Assembly: GCA_013339765.2 (NCBI GenBank)
Contig: CM023457.1
Span: 22,519,102-22,583,101 of the forward strand
DNA length: 64,000 nt
Source: Haemaphysalis longicornis
Taxonomy: Eukaryota > Arthropoda > Arachnida > Ixodida > Ixodidae
Direction: 5' to 3'
The translations under genes were made by a program, and so were the position numbers. Numbering within the stretch: the stretch's first letter is position 1; the number at the start of each line of letters is the position of its first letter. The notes beneath the pieces were generated by a model, which was not told the DNA's origin, did no database searches, and saw nothing but the letters and a program-made list of their open reading frames with translations. Below, in pieces: positions 36,701 to 48,131 of the stretch.

Positions 36701-39700
36701 CGATTCAGCACAACACAGAAGTGACACAAGAAGACACAGCAACGCGGCCACCTAGAAAGTCATATAACAAGAAGAAGCTCTTCCGTCAACTACCAATATC
36801 CCCATACGGCGGCTCTCCCGTTAATGATCGATGCTCCCTCAAGAGCCATACGCTCGTGGTGCGCGCAGTAGATGTTAAAAAAGAAAAGCGTTTGTATAAG
36901 CACGCGGAATAACCATGTGCTGTGTGAAACTTTATTCCCAATCATGAGAACACTTTCAATGCAGGACACCCATCGAAGCTACCGGCAGTGACACTGCAGC
37001 GATATCAAAACAAACAACACGGCGGCTGACACTAGCGGCCGCTTGTGATTTCCTTTGATTCGCGAGTACGTTACTCGCATTCAAGAAGCGTTTTGTTCGT
37101 CTCTAATAAACAAAATGAGTATTACCAAATCCCTTTAATCAATGCACGGCACTGTAGGCACAATCATATCACGTTCGTCCGAATGCTCTAGGTACGGTGG
37201 ACGACAAAGTGCACAGATCGGAAGCGCCAACTTTCAAAGTCGGCATCAGCTTTATTGACGCTAGAATGTATGCAATGGACAGCTTTTGTATAAGCTAAAC
37301 GCTACGCTTCAACCGTAACCATAGAAACGAGGGTGTTACGCTTTCCCCAGCTTGTAGCACCCCTGATTTCTCATTTCTGTTGCCGTCACAAGCGTCACGA
37401 AGTTCGATTTCGATTCGAAGTCGGCCCCCCAACATTGGATTGTCAAACTTGAAAAAAGGGGGTCGACCTACAATCGTGTAAGTACGGTACATAGACTCTG
37501 TCACAAGGTGGTGATGGGTGGTGGCAGGGCCGTAGCCAAAAATTTTTTTCAAGGGGGGGAGGGTTACGTTTGCAAAGGGGGGTAGTTTTGCTGCAAGTAA
37601 CAGCAAGTATTGCTTACGTGCTGCCTGGAAGAGATTTCGCGACACCCCCCCCCCTCTGGGTACGGCCCTGGGTGTAGGTGTGACAGAGAGAGCAGACTCA
37701 CCAGAAGGTGGTCTTGCAGTGTTTGCAGATCACCCTCTTGCTTTTGTTTTCTTTGGCTCGGATGATGATGCTGCAGTTCGGACCGGGGCAGAAGCGAAGC
37801 TCCGGATGACTCTGTTTCCTCAGAAGAGAAGAAACAACAGAAAAAAAATTGCGAAAAATGACAGGCATTAAAAAAAAAAACCAACGCTGCCCTGGAATCC
37901 TAAACTTTGCAACACAGCTGACTAGGTGATGTGGACGTTGTCCCACATAGCACAGGCCTCACTCGAGGAAGCTCTACAGTGGTTCGACGCAGCAGCCGAA
38001 AATCTTTGGATTTAACCCTGCGCCAATTCAGAAAAGCTGCCGCTACCTGAAATGTGCAAGGAGCTCTTTCAATGCGGGCATCTTAGTATTTCGTCTCTAT
38101 CTAAACACAGCTGCTCTGAGAGAGAAATCAAGCACGATACCATGGCCAATGCCAATGCACGTCAGGTACTTCACCATATGTCAACTAAAATCACACGTCA
38201 ACAAGCAGAGATTCCTACTTTTACTGCTTTTCGTTTATTTTCATCACGCAGTGGTAGCAAGTCTTTAACTCAAACAAGCCCAACTTACTGCCTGACGGCT
38301 ATATGCTGACTAGGTAAGAGAATTTACATCCCTTATAGGGGCCATGCAGACAAAATACGATTATTTATTTAATGAGTGCCTGCTTTGCCGAAAAAGGCGT
38401 TCCAGCAGAGGGGTTAGAGACTGGAATGAAACAATTGTTCGTTCATACAGCACACTTGCTTGTCTTGCAGCCGGTTTCAATTTATTCGAAAGATTTCATG
38501 TTTTGTGGTGCCCCCAGCGCTTGTCTGGAAGCAAACGATGCTTTATTTACTGACAAATTAATCAAATTAAGTTAAAATTTTGATTCTCCCGCAAAATCAT
38601 GTGTTTTCGTGACATCTGCAATGATGTCATCTGTGCTGGGAAGCCTTGTTTAGCGTTAGTCAACCTAGATGGCGCCATCATACCGCGCCGGGCTGTTTTC
38701 TGTTTTTGTTTTTGACCGTATTAGTACCTGGCTTGTTTTTGTTGAGGTAGAAAATAATCGTTTCGGGAAACACGCTGTTCGCTCGACAAATATGCTCACG
38801 TAAGGCACCATCGACTTACGCCAATCAGCAAGTGTCGTCTGAGACAACCCCAAAGCGCCGCAGTGCTGTGCAGCTAAAACAAGCATAGTGGCGCACAGTA
38901 CCAACACCAGTACGCATCGGTACTTCTATGTTTACGTGTACTTTCGTACCTTCCACTGTTTACCCCACCATTCTTACTGCTATAAAAAGAATGTGCCCTA
39001 AATATAAGTGCAAATAGCTCGTTCGGCGAACTTAAAAGCCCTGCTAATTTGCATTTGCTTTTGCCTGGTCTCAGCCAATCGCAGAGCAGTCACATATGAT
39101 ATCATAGGTTCTGTTGCAGGAAATGAGCTAGTGTGGTCGCATGGTCATTCCAGTTTTTCCTACTTATGTAGTTTATTTGAGCGAAGTTTACGTTAAAAGT
39201 CAGGTCAGTGTGATTCTAACGTGGCAATCTTTCGAATGAACCAAACTTGCGTTTTGTCTGCATGGCCCCTTTAACGCGTGCTCCCATAACCAACAAATGT
39301 TGGCAAAACTGGGACCACCACAGTGAGCAAGGACACCAGAATAATCAAGGAATCATTAATAGCAAAAATATGCATGCAATTTTGCCATGTTTTGTTCAGT
39401 GACACATATTGATGGCTATTCGGGCAACACACACACACAAAAAAAAGAAAGAAAAAAAAAACACACACGCTAGACAACTGCACACAAATACGATGATTGA
39501 TGGAGCATGTGAACATCAGCCGACCGTAACATGTGGTCATTCTGAGCTCTGTGCAAAGCAAGAGGAGAACGGCTCTCACCCGCACATAGTCGGAGAAGAG
39601 GAACTGCTGGTACTTTTCCCGAAGGACCGATTTGCTGAGTAGGCTCAGGACAAAGTCTTCGGGGACCAGAATGGTGCAGAACTGCGCCATGCACTCGATG

Positions 39701-42700
39701 GCTGGAGGACAAAAAGGACACCGACATGAGGGGGGTGAAAAAAATTAAAGACGTTCCACCCAATGTGACAGCTGTCGGAAGTGCAGAGCAGTGATTCTCC
39801 ATAATGGGCTGTGGCGCCATTATCCGCTCACTCTTACCACCCATCACGCTCTTCGCCGCCCTGCCTCATTCCTCTCCTGATGAATTCAACGAAGGTTTGT
39901 CCAATGCATTTCAAATTTCCCGCCTTCGCAGTGCTCGCGCGCCCCCTGCCTGGAACAGCGCCAGCGGGAGTTCTGTTCCTTTCTGCTTGCTCCTCCTCTT
40001 TCACGTGCCGGCGTTGCACTGCCACTTTTTTTCGCTTACAAGCGTAAAAACCAACCCAATGAGCGTTCCTAACTAAATGAAGGCGGGCGCTGCCGGTTTA
40101 ATTACGTATATTTTGCCTCAAACGTAGCTGCAGTTTTCTTGGCGCTAAACAACGGGGCAATATATGACAAGCACCAGCTGTTCGCGAGTTTCGAACGCCT
40201 ATGACTATAAAAACCGCTTGGCTTTTGAAGCCTCTGTGGGACGCCACGATGACAGAACGCCGTGTGGCCCTACTTGGGTACAGTGAGCTACGACTACAAG
40301 GCGAGCCCCTAAAGTGCTCTGCACTTAAAAGGCAGCCGTGTACCTAAGTGTAAGGATACCACTGGTTCTGGAGAAAGGAGCAGTTGTGCAGAGGTGGTCC
40401 TGAAAGGCAACAAACTCAAATGGGATCAGAAAAGGAAGGTACTGCTTGGGAATAAAGAATAGCCTGAAAGGAATTAACAATATCGTAAAGTTTAATGCGA
40501 ACTGAAGCACTGTGGTTGTGGGAACGTCAATGGCTACTGGGGCCCAGTAACACTTTCTTATAGCATATTACAAAAAAAGTTTTCTTTTTTGTTCACGGCA
40601 AGTCACCGTTTCCAGATGTAAAATTTTGCGGTAAAAGCACATTAGCACTTTAGATAAGTAGCATTGCTTTGCACCTAGCGCAAACTTGCACAACTTGCCC
40701 AAAAAGGTTGTGGTTCGTTGCATTTACTTCGAATTCTTGTTATTGTACCAGTGGCTTCCAGTGCGCCATCACTGGCTGTGCAAGCTTTGTAGAGGACAGG
40801 TCATTTAGTACTATCAATCGACATAAAGAGGAGAGCAGTGTTTCGGTTCCCACTACAAGGAACGGTGCAGAAAATGCAGGGCAGCGAGTGCAATGCAGAG
40901 CATGTACTGCTGAGTGCTAGAAACAATGCAGTTTTCATGGACGTAAAATTTTGATTAAGCCCTGATCAGGGCATCTATGCATGCATTGGCATCACAAGGT
41001 GTTAACTACATTTGGCTTCACTGAGTGAGAATATATAGTCTGCCGGCTGTCCCATAATCACAATTTCTTAAACCACTGTTTTACCGAACTGACCTTCGCT
41101 TTGCTACCATCTCAATAAATTTTGGCCACACCTTTGCATACGCACATGGGTCGCAAAAACAGTGGGGTGGGGCGGTCAATCCGTACCTGTAGAAATGCCC
41201 TGCAGAATTTGTATCTCAAAGTGCATTGCCCAGCAGTCCGGACAGAAGTAGTGACCGCAAGCCAGGCCCCTGAACCGTTCACCGGGAAAGTCTTGCAGGC
41301 AGATGGAGCACTGCATCGAGGGGTTGTTCCGGATTGCCTGCGTGCGAGAGTGACAAACGCTCAGTCTAACACACTGCAGAGACCCTAACAGAGACCAAAA
41401 ACAGCATAGAACACACTAAAGCCTCGACTACATCCTAAGAACTGTATGGCGAAATAAGGAGGCGCAGCCTTTGTTACTACCACAAGTGCCGGTTAATTAA
41501 CCGCATCAAAACCGGTCGCTGACCTGCATCTCGACGGCTGGCGACCGCAGCGGCTTGATCCTTGCATCCGCCAGGGCCTGCGCAGCATTCTGCTTGTACT
41601 TCTGAATTATCTCTTGCGAGTTCCAGTTGTGGGTGTGGAGCAGGACCTTTGCCACAGACGGCATCACCTGCATGTGGAGAGAAGCTGATAACAGGCATAC
41701 TAGCAAGAGCAAAATTGTTGGACACAACACGAAATGTGTCGTTTTTATGCACCTTCAAACTACAACGCGCCTACGCTGCACGGGCGACGAGGCGCGCTGT
41801 AGTAGAGGGCTCCGGAATAATTTTGACCACCTTGGGAATCTTTCATCATCATCGTCATCATCATCGTCCTCCTATCTACACCCACTGCAGGGCAAAGGCC
41901 TCTCCCACAGATCTACAATTATCCGGGTCCTGTGCTGTGACCAATTTATCCCCGCAAACATCTTGATCTCATCTGCCCATCTAACTTTCTGCCGCCCCCT
42001 GCCACACTTGACGTCTCTAGGGATCAACTCTGTTACCCTTAATGACCACTGGTTACCTTGCCTTCACATTACATGCCCTGCCCATGCCCACTCCTTCTTC
42101 TTAATTCTTACTAGTATGTCCTTAACACGCATTTGTTCCCTGATCCACTCCGCTCTCTTCTTGCCCCTTAATGTCACACCTATCATCTTCTGTTCTTCCG
42201 TTCTGTTACACGGGGCTCTTTAACGTGCACCAAAATCTCAAACAAACAGGTGTTTTCGCTTTTCGCCTTCATCAGAAAAGCGGCTGCCGCGGCAATCCCA
42301 TTTAGAGCTACTTTGCAACTAGCTGCTTCGTTACAATGGCTCCTTTTCAATCTCCTGCTGGCTATGCGCCAGTCATCATCGTCATCATGTAGATTTCCCC
42401 TGTCATAAAATCTGTCATCCTGTAAGGGCAGCCATGGCCCAGGTCTGCCTTCGTCGTCGTTCTTTCGCTACATTTTGGTGCCTGAAGACCCGGGAAGAAC
42501 GACCGCTACGCGCGAAGGAGACCACCAACGTCCCCTCCGGCTTGAGGTTCGCAGAACCCCTCTCTTTTGAATGCTGTTTACGCTACTCAGCTCCGCCCTC
42601 AGCCGGAGGTCAGCATGGCTGGCCCTGACCGCCTAGTGACGACTGACCGAATGCGTGCGATTGATAAGCTGTGCTGGCAGCAGCGTATCCTTCGTGGCGC

Positions 42701-45700
42701 TGGTACCCGACTGCTCAAGGCCGCGGCGGATCTTCTGGAAGCCGCCTCGCCGCATTCCGCATGAACTTCAAGCGGCCATTGATCTGGCTCGAGAGCAATG
42801 ACTGCGGCACTGTACGAGACAGAAAAGAAAATAATCGAGCTTCTGGACCATGATGAAGTTGAGCGAGATTACATTGATGCATTGGCTTACCGAGGAACCA
42901 TACATCGTGCCATCAACAGCCTGCTCTCGGCCTTAAACTCTCGAAAGGCGCCCGGCAGGAGAGTCACTACCAACAGCACTGCAGGCAAGCCAAATTACCC
43001 TCGACCATTGACCATCATGTAACAACGGTGTTCACCCAGCAACCCATCCAGACGACCGCCCTCACTGCGGCCCACGTCTACCAACCTCAGGCAGTCGTCC
43101 TGCCGAAGCTGCAGGTTTCGACTTTCAACGTGAGCCACGTGGTGCAACGGGTTTTCGGTGCAGTGTCGAGGCAACGACCACAGCCCCCGAACTGTTCCAC
43201 ATATTGACAACGTGGGAGCCAGCTGCGAGGTAGCCCCGCGTGTCCCAACGAAAGACAAGCGTGAAGAGCACGAGGCTACCTCGGCCACAGAGAAGGATGA
43301 CTCAGCGGTTTCCTGTCCAAGTAGACGACGCAACACGTGAAATGAAGGACGCGAAAATAAAACATACAAGCCTATGCAACACGGTTTTCGAGTACATGCT
43401 CGTTCCACACGCCACAAAGGGCGAGTCCTTACCGGAACTTCTTAAGACCAACAGCGGATCCCTTGATTCGCGATCCGCCGTACAGGGTAGAGACACATAC
43501 ACGCTGGGGCCGCCATTTTGGATCGCTCGCTCGCCGCCGAAGCAAGTCATTGTATCAAAATAGCGCTAAAAGTATCGCCGCAACGCGGTTAACTGGCGAA
43601 GTTTGAATCAACTGGTTTGTTTCATGTTGCTGGGTCGCGTCTGAAATGAAACGAACAACGCGCCGAGCACGTTGACCCAATCGCAGAGGCACGGGACCGT
43701 TCAAAGGGTGTCTCCACCCTGTACGGCAGAGTTGGTATCGAGGTATTCGCGCGTTTGTTTACGTTGCTGAACCTAGATGGCGCCACCATACCGTGGCGTG
43801 TCGTTTTCTGCCTTTTTTTTCGTTCTGGGAGAAAATCGTTTCGTGAAACATACTGCTCGCTCGACAAATATGTTCACGTAAGACACCGTCGCGTCAATCA
43901 ATCGGCCAGTGTCGTCTGAGACAACCCCGAAGCCCCGCAGTCCTGTACAGCTAAACAAGAATAGTGCGCGCAGTACCAACAGCAGTACGCAGCGGTACTT
44001 CTATGTTTACATGTGCTTTCGTAACTTACACTTACCACCATTCTTACGGCTTTAAAAAGAATGTGCCCTAAATTTAAGGCAAATAGCTCGGTCGGCAGGC
44101 TTATACACTGCCTAATTTTCGTTTGCTTTTGCCGCCCTCCGCCAATCGCAGAGCTGTCTCGTGTGACATCATAGGTTCTGTTGCGGGAAATGAGCTAGTG
44201 GGTCGCATGGCCATTCCCTTTTTTCCAAATTATGTGGCTTATTTGAGCGAAGTTTACGTTAAAAGTGGTGTCAGTATGATTCTAACGAGGCAATCTTTTG
44301 AATGAACCAAACTTGTGTTTTCTCTTCATGGCTCCTTTAAGACCCGACAAGCTCAAAGCAATGAAGTAGTTGAGGAGGTTGCTGTCATGAATGAATCCCA
44401 GTCACTCTGTCGAACTGAAACTGGTAAAGCAGAAGAAACCTTGCTGTTCACTTCTGCTCAGTGCCAAGAAACAGCGAGATGTGCTCAAGAAGCAGCACAG
44501 CCGTATTGTGAGCTGACACCTATCAAGAAAATGCGCTCGCTAGGAACGGGAGTTACGGAAGAGAGAACTGAAAGAGAGGACAAAACTGATCTAACACCGT
44601 TCGACGTCAAGTCATTCCAGGTTGCCCACCATCATCTTCAGGGCAATTGCAGCCAGACTGAAGGGCATGAAGTCTTCCGGGAAGCAGATCGGAGAGTTCG
44701 GTTGTCGTGCGCTTTACGGTGTCGGCGCTGGGTTGTCCTGAAATCGGCAAGATGGTGCAAGCATCGCTGGAGACGAAAAGGGACAGCGTTTGCTGACAGC
44801 TTTACAAGGATTTACCTCCTGGAACAAAACGAAACGTTACGGTTGTGGACCTATTCTTTTTCCTCTAGGAACTATCTCGCGGGCTGGGGAAAATGTTAGA
44901 TCCCCAGTCAAGTACCCGCAGCGCCGTAGTACAAAAGTTGCAGTGTTGCAAAGCTCCAAGAACACTCCAAAGAACTGTATACACACGTTTAAGCTGCACC
45001 GCGGCGCAGGGGTTTGATACACGTCAAAGCGAGACATCAGTGCATAGCGATAAGAGCCCGCCTGACGCTCAAGCTTCCAGATTAACTGCGAGACTTTCTG
45101 CGCGTTCATCACCCGCAAAGACACGTACTTGAGGACCATGTTGGAACTGGCCGATACGTGGTCACGGTGCAAGGTGTAGAAGCTGTCGACAAGCCAACAA
45201 GTACGGTGTGCGGTGCAGCGCTTGTACAGCGGCAGACACGAATGTTGCGCGCACAGGTGGATGTTAAATCTACCGCTGGCTATACGCCAGTCATCATCGT
45301 CATCATGTAGATTTCCCCTGACATAAAATCTGTCATCCCCGCTAAGGGAAGCCATGGCCCAGGTCTGCCTTGCGTCTTTCTTCCACTATAGCCCTTACCA
45401 ATGTCATCTGTGATTGCAGTTTCCAATCAAAACATAATAAAAACACAGCAGCAACGAATACATACACCACTGTACAAGTTGACGCATATAGCAAGAAAAC
45501 TTTGTTCAAAACACGCTGTGGTCTCTAATTTCTGCTGCTTCCAGCCAGGTGAATGTGAAGTACCGCTTTTGGTTCACATGCCTCTACACATGCGCTCCGC
45601 TTTCGCATGTGTGATTGAACCCTATGATGAAACACAAGCAACCTAGCGCGAGTTGCTTGAGGTGCCACACTTCTCCTGTGCACAAAAATGCAGTTAAAGG

Positions 45701-46298
45701 CCTTCATATCTTCATACAAGACTGCTTGTACTGCCTCTGAAGAAATTACTTCCCAGCAATGAAATTTGCATATAGCAGTGAAGCTGACTTCAAGAGAGCT
45801 CGATATACTGCGCTCCACACGGATATACGGGGTATTTATTAAAAGGATCTCGGCCCACCATACTCTGACAACAGACTTCTTATATTGCACCTAAATGTTT
45901 CTCCCCTGCACAGCATTTATGTAGCAGGGGTGAAGCTGACTTTAAAGGGGATCCAGGGTCTAACAGAGCGGTGACGACATTTATTCGGGGCTATCCCCAC
46001 TAAGAATGCTTCCGCAATATTTCTTTGTTTTTCATGCAGTTGCACCAACAGCGTAGAGCGCAACATTGGGTACAGAGCTGTTTGGACGTACGCTGAGGCT
46101 GGCACAGATGACCTCGACGGATTCGTTGAGTAGCCGGTCGACGTCCTCGATGGTGAGGCACTCAAACTCAAAGTACTCGGGGTCCTGCTTCTTCTGGTCC
46201 TGCTGGTCAATCTCCCCGTCCTCCGGGCAGTTGTAGTAGTCCTCATAGCCAATGTCCGAGTCGGAGCTCACCTCGGCGTCGGACCCGACGTCCGACAT
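27729..46298 (-). CDS. ARIH2: Ariadne-2-type RBR E3 ubiquitin ligase, 13 coding exons
   Basis: Coding exons in transcript order: 46298-46092, 41667-41524, 41337-41187, 39701-39580, 37811-37702, 35925-35808, 35012-34962, 34641-34596, 33655-33528, 32652-32509, 32069-32001, 29768-29685, 27797-27729. All junctions are GT-AG and all phases agree: 1443 nt, 480 aa (human ARIH2 493). Domains: acidic N terminus; RING1 from CSICLQDF with CGHYFCPDCW and CMAQFC; IBR with CPGPNC, CKHC and ADYHAPADC; RING2 (Rcat) CPRCHICIEKNGGCNHM, whose GGCNHM holds the catalytic cysteine; then the Ariadne domain (YYECSRYKEN, GTWIDWQYL, YTYPYAYYME) and a C-terminal helix. RBR ligases take ubiquitin from E2 onto the Rcat cysteine; ARIH2 works with neddylated CUL5 ligases. 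A 3' splice site (TTTCCAG) sits directly before the ATG, so the 5' UTR begins in an upstream, unseen exon. No coding defect is visible. Confidence 0.95.
28342..29150. mobile_element. Inverted-repeat DNA element in ARIH2 intron 12
   Basis: Ends CAGGGTTCGCACAGG and CCTGTGCGAACCCTG, flanked by TATTTA on both sides (28336-28341, 29151-29156). Sub-terminal AAGGGTTTTCAAGGA motifs repeat near both ends. 809 bp; superfamily not assigned. Confidence 0.65.
29930..30196 (-). pseudogene. BED-type zinc-finger fragment of a hAT-like transposase
   Basis: The minus-strand frame from 30193 reads MNSHDEKRSVIWKFFEKAS, then AICKKCGSALK and TTSPLLNHLRQT. This is the S-x-W-x2-F, C-x2-C, T-x2-L-x2-HL pattern of a BED finger as found at the N terminus of hAT transposases and ZBED genes. 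The second zinc-binding histidine is lost at a frame change just after HLRQT. Remaining sequence to 29930 is degenerate. It sits in ARIH2 intron 11, antisense-independent of the host gene frame. A recently domesticated gene is unlikely because the finger is incomplete. Confidence 0.6.
30545..30612 (-). mobile_element. Possible tRNA-like SINE head in ARIH2 intron 11
   Basis: The minus strand reads GGGTTAATTGGATAGACG and GGTTTGATTCCGGCC, an A-box/B-box pair. It resembles the head at 15850 more than the main SINE. Functional tRNA is unlikely. Confidence 0.35.
35155..35685. repeat. Dispersed repeat, family G copy 1
   Basis: Shares GTTCC..CTCAATGTGA, GCTGTCGGAAGTGCAGA, GTAAAAACCAACCCAA, and AGCCCCTAAAGTGCTCTGCA with 39745-40328. 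No clear inverted ends. Located in ARIH2 intron 6. Confidence 0.6.
36279..36447. repeat. Long hairpin, about 60-bp stem
   Basis: Left arm AAGAGAATTGGTTTTTTGG to TTTACAGCTCATTAA pairs with right arm TTTAATGAGCTGTAAA to CTGATTCTCTT, around a loop of about 50 nt. Probably a foldback element; it lies in ARIH2 intron 5. Confidence 0.55.
36466..37489. mobile_element. Inverted-repeat element with TACCGTA ends in ARIH2 intron 5
   Basis: Ends TACCGTATTTACACGATTGT and ACAATCGTGTAAGTACGGTA; about 1.02 kb, no transposase recognised. Confidence 0.55.
38333..39274 (-). mobile_element. TTAA-flanked element, family 1 copy B (inverted)
   Basis: Terminal repeats AGGGGCCATGCAGACAAAA and its complement, flanked by TTAT (left, mutated) and TTAA (39271-39274). 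It is reversed relative to copy A and lacks the nested element. Located in ARIH2 intron 4. Confidence 0.7.
39745..40328. repeat. Dispersed repeat, family G copy 2
   Basis: Second copy of the repeat at 35155, in ARIH2 intron 3, about 585 bp and in the same orientation. Confidence 0.6.
41756..42295 (-). mobile_element. tRNA-derived SINE split by the RTE insertion
   Basis: Two parts, 41756-41843 and 42217-42295, together reproduce the 3' two thirds of the SINE seen at 9741 and 13998 (GACCACCTTGGGAATC then CTTTAACGTGCACC). The tRNA-like head is degraded. Confidence 0.7.
41844..42216 (-). mobile_element. RTE-type LINE 3' end inserted in a SINE
   Basis: The minus strand encodes DKKRAEWIREQ, WAGHVMRRQDNRW, TEWIPRD and a WADEIRK-like motif, ending in a CAT/GAT trinucleotide tail (41844-41873). 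It is the 3' end of an RTE retrotransposon. It splits SINE sequence and is flanked by TCTTT at 41839-41843 and 42217-42221, a plausible target-site duplication. It lies in ARIH2 intron 1. Confidence 0.8.
43463..44340 (-). mobile_element. Family 1 copy C, left end missing
   Basis: The right end is TCATGGCTCCT plus TTAA (44337-44340). The interior matches copies A, B and E, including the CTAGATGGCGCCACCATACC block. It carries the same nested element as copy A at 43478-43734. It interrupts the BEL/Pao remnant. Confidence 0.65.
43478..43734. mobile_element. Small inverted-repeat element nested in copy C
   Basis: CCGTACAGGGTAGAGACAC to GTGTCTCCACCCTGTACGG, inverted relative to the copy at 23610, as is its host element. 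Confidence 0.6.
44341..45290. other. Unrecognised segment 3' of the inserted element in the BEL/Pao remnant
   Basis: This holds a plus-strand open frame (about 44315-44899) and a minus-strand open frame (44837-45355). The latter includes YTLHRDHVSASSNMVLKYVS and is read partly through the LTR-like repeat. Neither matches a family I know. It could be retrotransposon internal sequence or captured DNA. Confidence 0.25.
45650..45965 (+). repeat. Dispersed repeat, copy 1 (CAGCAATG family)
   Basis: Shares GGTATTTATTAAAAGG, CCCAGCAATG-like, GAAGCTGACTTTAAAGGGG with 53880-54135. Located upstream of ARIH2 exon 2, in intron 1. Confidence 0.5.
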
Positions 46299-46933
46299 CT
46301 GGAAACACAGACATGCACGCAAAAATTGCATCATCTTCATCATCATCGCACACACATAATTTTTGAAGCAATGTTTGATAGACTTCCAGCACTACTATCC
46401 CGGGTCATCCGGATCTATTCTTGTCTTATCCCTTTCTTATCCTGTCCTTCCACTAGGTCTTCTGTTGCACATGCTTCTCTCTCTGTCATCCAATAGCCAT
46501 TCTGTTAATCAGGTGGCCCACATAATTTCAGGAGTCTGCATATCTGGTGGGTGTCAAATTTTTTCTTCTGAGAAACTTGCTCCACCTCACGGGTTTCCCC
46601 TAAACAGACTGATAAACAATCGTTATTGCTTCAAACCGGACTGTCATTTGTCTGCAAGCCCCATGCATTTCGGAACCGTGCATTTCAAACCATTAGCTTT
46701 TTTAAAACAGCGGTGTTGAAGCCTGCACATAACTAGTGCACTTTTGCCACAGAGGAGACAGAAGAAAAAAAATACCTATGTCGCTTGCAAGATGCCTAGC
46801 TAAAACAGGTAGAGAAGCCTTAACAATTGCTTAGATCTGTGCTTTGGTTTGCTTTCTACCGTTTTACTTAACTGAACTCATAATTATAAACATCAGATGT
46901 ACTGGTCTCTACAGCCGGACGCGGAATTGTGCG

Positions 46934-48131
46934 TTAAAGGGGCCACGAAGACGAAATGCAAGTTTGGTTCATTTGAAAAATTGCTTTGCTAGAATAATAC
47001 TGACACCACCTTTAGCACTAACTCCACTAAAATAAGCTTAAGAGAAGAGGCATGCAACACCATAGCTTTTTTTTCGCACCGAACTGATGACATATTATGG
47101 GCAGCTTGTTGCAATTGGCTGAGGCCGACAAAATCCAATGCAAATTGATAAACACGGATTGTAAGCTTGCAGAACTAGATACTCGTGTTTAAATTCAGTG
47201 GCAATTCTTTTTATAGCAGTACAAATAGGGGGTAAACAATGGAAGTACGAATGAACACGTAAACACAGAAGCACCAATGCATAAAGTGCGCACTATGCCA
47301 ACTGAAACTGCATAACAATCGTGCACGTTGGAGTGGTCTGCTTATGCCAGTTGACACGACGCCGGCCAACTGGCATAAGTGACATCGTCACTTAAGGCCC
47401 GTTTCACACTTGCGACGAAAGTGAAAGCGATTGCCACCCTTGCTGTTCATACTTGCACGTGACATCGAGCGCCGGTGATGACGATTTTTTGCTTTTCTTG
47501 TTATTGTATCGCGCTCGGAGCGAGACTTCATGGGAATATCGCCGCTCGTGGAGACACAGCATCCGGGAGCTTTGGCAGGATATGACGTCAGGAAGTCTCG
47601 CCTCCTGTTTCCGCTTCAAAAGCAACGGCGGCGAAAAAAATTGGTCGAGACCGACGCCAGGCAACAAAAGCGACAGATTTCGTCGCTTTCGTGGCAAGTG
47701 TGAACGGGCCTTTATGTGACCCTGTTTGTTAAAGCACACCCAATCTTTCCGGAATGATTACTATCAACCGTGACAAAAGTAAGCCAGGTACAAATCAAGT
47801 CAAAACCAGAGCAATCGGACAGCAGTTTTTGAAGCAGTATTGTCGCACCACCTATGAAGGCAAACGGTAAACAAGGCAATAAACAACTGTTTAGCCGTTC
47901 GCTGCAGCCGTAATCAACACACTAAAACTTTCAAGTTAGGTACGTTCCTTGAACCCTCGCTTACATCACGAAAACATTTGATGTAGTAGGGAGAATCAAA
48001 ATTTCGGCTTAAAGTGTCTAATTTCTCAGTAAATGAAGCATCGTTTGCTGCTAGACAAGCACTCTGGAACTATAAAACACCAAATCTTTCGAATAAAACA
48101 AACTTGCATTTTGTCTTCATGGGCCCTTTAA
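46934..48131 (+). mobile_element. TTAA-flanked element, family 1 copy D
   Basis: TTAA at 46934-46937 and 48128-48131 with terminal repeats AGGGGCCACGAAGACGAAA and complement. It is more diverged than A and E, and contains a nested 317-bp element at 47398-47711. Confidence 0.7.
47398..47711. mobile_element. Harbinger-like MITE nested in copy D
   Basis: Inverted ends AGGCCCGTTTCACACTTGCG and CAAGTGTGAACGGGCCT, flanked by TTA on both sides. TTA/TAA duplications and GGCC-type ends are typical of PIF/Harbinger elements. No transposase. Confidence 0.6.

Larger units (their letters stand above)
42359..45380 (+). mobile_element. BEL/Pao-type LTR retrotransposon remnant
   Basis: Two direct repeats of about 95-115 bp (42359-42472 and 45291-45385) start TGGCTAT and share CATGTAGATTTCCCC and GCCATGGCCCAGGTCTGCC; they are read as short LTRs. 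Directly after the first comes TTTTGGTGCCTGAAGACCCG, like a primer-binding site. Then come gag-like pieces in shifting frames: MAGPDRLVTTDRMRAIDKL (42615), LYETEKKIIELLD, YIDALAYRGTIHRAI, and PQAVVLPKLQVSTFN (43100). No pol motifs were found. The middle (about 43463-44340) is an inserted TTAA element. It lies in ARIH2 intron 1. Confidence 0.55.

Noticed and set aside
43240..43563. Plus-strand frame as a retroelement protein
   Set aside because: It crosses from the BEL/Pao remnant into a nested inverted-repeat element, so it is not one coding unit.
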